DNA from: Virgibacillus subterraneus
Lineage (GTDB): Bacteria > Bacillota > Bacilli > Bacillales > Amphibacillaceae
Direction: 5' to 3'
NCBI RefSeq assembly: GCF_900110695.1
Contig: NZ_FOEH01000012.1
Span: 1 to 32,162, forward strand
Length of the DNA stretch: 32,162 nucleotides
The notes beneath the pieces are model-generated. The model saw only the letters and a list, made by a program, of their open reading frames with translations, ran no database searches and was not told the origin of the DNA. The position numbers and the translations under genes were made by a program. Positions 31,603-32,162 of this stretch are shown one piece after another (within the stretch, counting starts at the first letter, position 1; the number at the start of each line of letters is the position of its first letter).

Positions 31603-31998
31603 TTACGGAGCCACAACCTCTACTTTTATTCTATCTGGGTCTTCAAAGTAAACAGCGTAATGGTCTTCTCCCCCAGCATATGGATGTTGTTCTGCATAAA
31701 GGATATTTGCCCCTTCGCCTTTTAATTTCTCAGTAATTTCATCAACGTGTTGACGTGAACTTGCGTGAAATGCTAAATGATTAAGACCTACTCGACATCT
31801 GTGATACGAAATGTCTAGAAACCTTTCCTCAGTCTGAACAAAGACAATGTAGGTATCACCAATTTTCCAACTTTGTCCACTTTCCCACTCCTGAAATGGC
31901 ATATAACCTAATTCTTCAAGAAACCAACTCCAAAAACCTATTGACCGTTTTAAATCAGAGACATATATCTCAATATGATGAAGTAATCCTTTAGACAA
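31603..31998 (-). CDS. VOC family protein
   Basis: The 131-residue protein is a VOC-fold protein with a clear N-terminal His motif (LLHHIEIYVSDLKRSIGFWSWFLEELGY), a GLNHLAFHA strand and the terminal FEDPDRIKVEVV that supplies the last Glu ligand. The His-His-Glu pattern keeps the possibility of a metal-dependent enzyme such as a glyoxalase or fosfomycin-resistance-like protein. It starts at TTG 31998, 6 bp after GGGGGT. A repeat half-copy touches its stop and copy Q lies upstream, making a repeat-gene-repeat unit of about 0.5 kb. Confidence 0.85.
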   Translation of the reverse strand: MSKGLLHHIEIYVSDLKRSIGFWSWFLEELGYMPFQEWESGQSWKIGDTYIVFVQTEERFLDISYHRCRVGLNHLAFHASSRQHVDEITEKLKGEGANILYAEQHPYAGGEDHYAVYFEDPDRIKVEVVAP

Positions 31999-32019
31999 AA
32001 AATAACCCCCTATTTATAC

Positions 32020-32086
32020 ATTAAACCTGCTCGGTAGTACGAGAAACGATTAACCCTATTGAAGAATCGCACCCGATAGTGAAATA
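32020..32086 (-). repeat. Dispersed hairpin repeat, copy Q
   Basis: Minus-strand order: CACTATCGGGTGC, a variable centre with CGATT...AATCG arms, then ACTACCGAGCAGGTTTAA. The centre differs from every other copy. Its associated gene would lie beyond the right edge of the window. Confidence 0.7.
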
Positions 32087-32162
32087 AAATCCTGGTAGAA
32101 ATCAACCCTTAAACACTAAAATTAAATCGGCTTTAAGTTCTCTTAAGTTTTTATTATATCAG

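Noticed and set aside
57-32086. CRISPR array
   Set aside because: The repeats are widely and irregularly spaced, separated by genes, and variable in the centre; there are no uniform spacers and no cas genes.
57-32086. True integron attC sites
   Set aside because: The RYYYAAC and GTTRRRY core sites are not present and the recombinase shows no evident IntI-specific insertion; only the general architecture is similar.

Overview
The window looks like a chromosome segment from a low-GC, endospore-forming member of the Bacillaceae, of the Oceanobacillus/Virgibacillus/Bacillus kind. The evidence is strong AGGAGG-type ribosome binding sites with frequent TTG and GTG starts, a spore cortex-lytic CwlJ homologue, the Bacillus-style metI-metC pair under an S-box (SAM) riboswitch, a YsaA-like HAD hydrolase and a YozG/YoaS-like regulator-membrane protein pair. 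The species cannot be fixed from sequence alone. Most genes lie on the minus strand.

Layout, left to right. (1) 1-5.7 kb: accessory single genes on the minus strand (nucleoside phosphorylase-like, a coupled pair of membrane-anchored proteins, DJ-1/PfpI, an APH-like kinase, a methyltransferase), separated by a dispersed hairpin repeat. (2) 5.7-12.8 kb: a decayed ynfA gene, a HAD hydrolase, a Tyr/Pro-rich protein, an RDD membrane protein, an alpha/beta hydrolase, an AraC regulator, then the SAM riboswitch and metI-metC, which run the transsulfuration route from O-acylhomoserine through cystathionine to homocysteine. (3) 12.8-16.6 kb: small membrane proteins, an isochorismatase-fold hydrolase, a lipoprotein, a PhnB-like VOC protein, and a DUF2975-XRE operon behind a palindromic operator. 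(4) 16.7-22.3 kb: a two-domain VOC protein, a MarR remnant, an exported protein, a DUF3231 protein, a universal stress protein, a coiled-coil protein and a beta-lactamase-fold hydrolase. (5) 22.4-27.3 kb: a CPBP protease, cytosine deaminase, a VOC gene with a truncated TetR fragment, an ArsR-VOC module with clear operator-like palindromes, and cwlJ. (6) 27.3-32.2 kb: short orphan membrane proteins and lipoproteins, two genes each broken by one missing base, and a tyrosine recombinase with two in-frame stops, again punctuated by the hairpin repeat.

The most unusual feature is the repeat. About fifteen copies share conserved ends (gene-proximal AACTAACGGGTGC, distal GCACTAACGCAGGATAGTT), while the centre changes in sequence but can still fold into a hairpin. 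Almost all lie just past the stop codon of a short minus-strand accessory gene and have the same orientation relative to it. They cluster in the accessory stretches at both ends of the window and are essentially absent from the met/HAD core. This gene-plus-structured-3'-repeat layout, with a decayed tyrosine recombinase among the copies, recalls integron cassettes with attC sites, although the attC consensus is absent. A REP/MITE-like mobile hairpin is the main alternative.

Gene decay is common: ynfA, MarR, TetR, the recombinase and two small genes are broken. Five separate VOC-superfamily genes occur within 32 kb.
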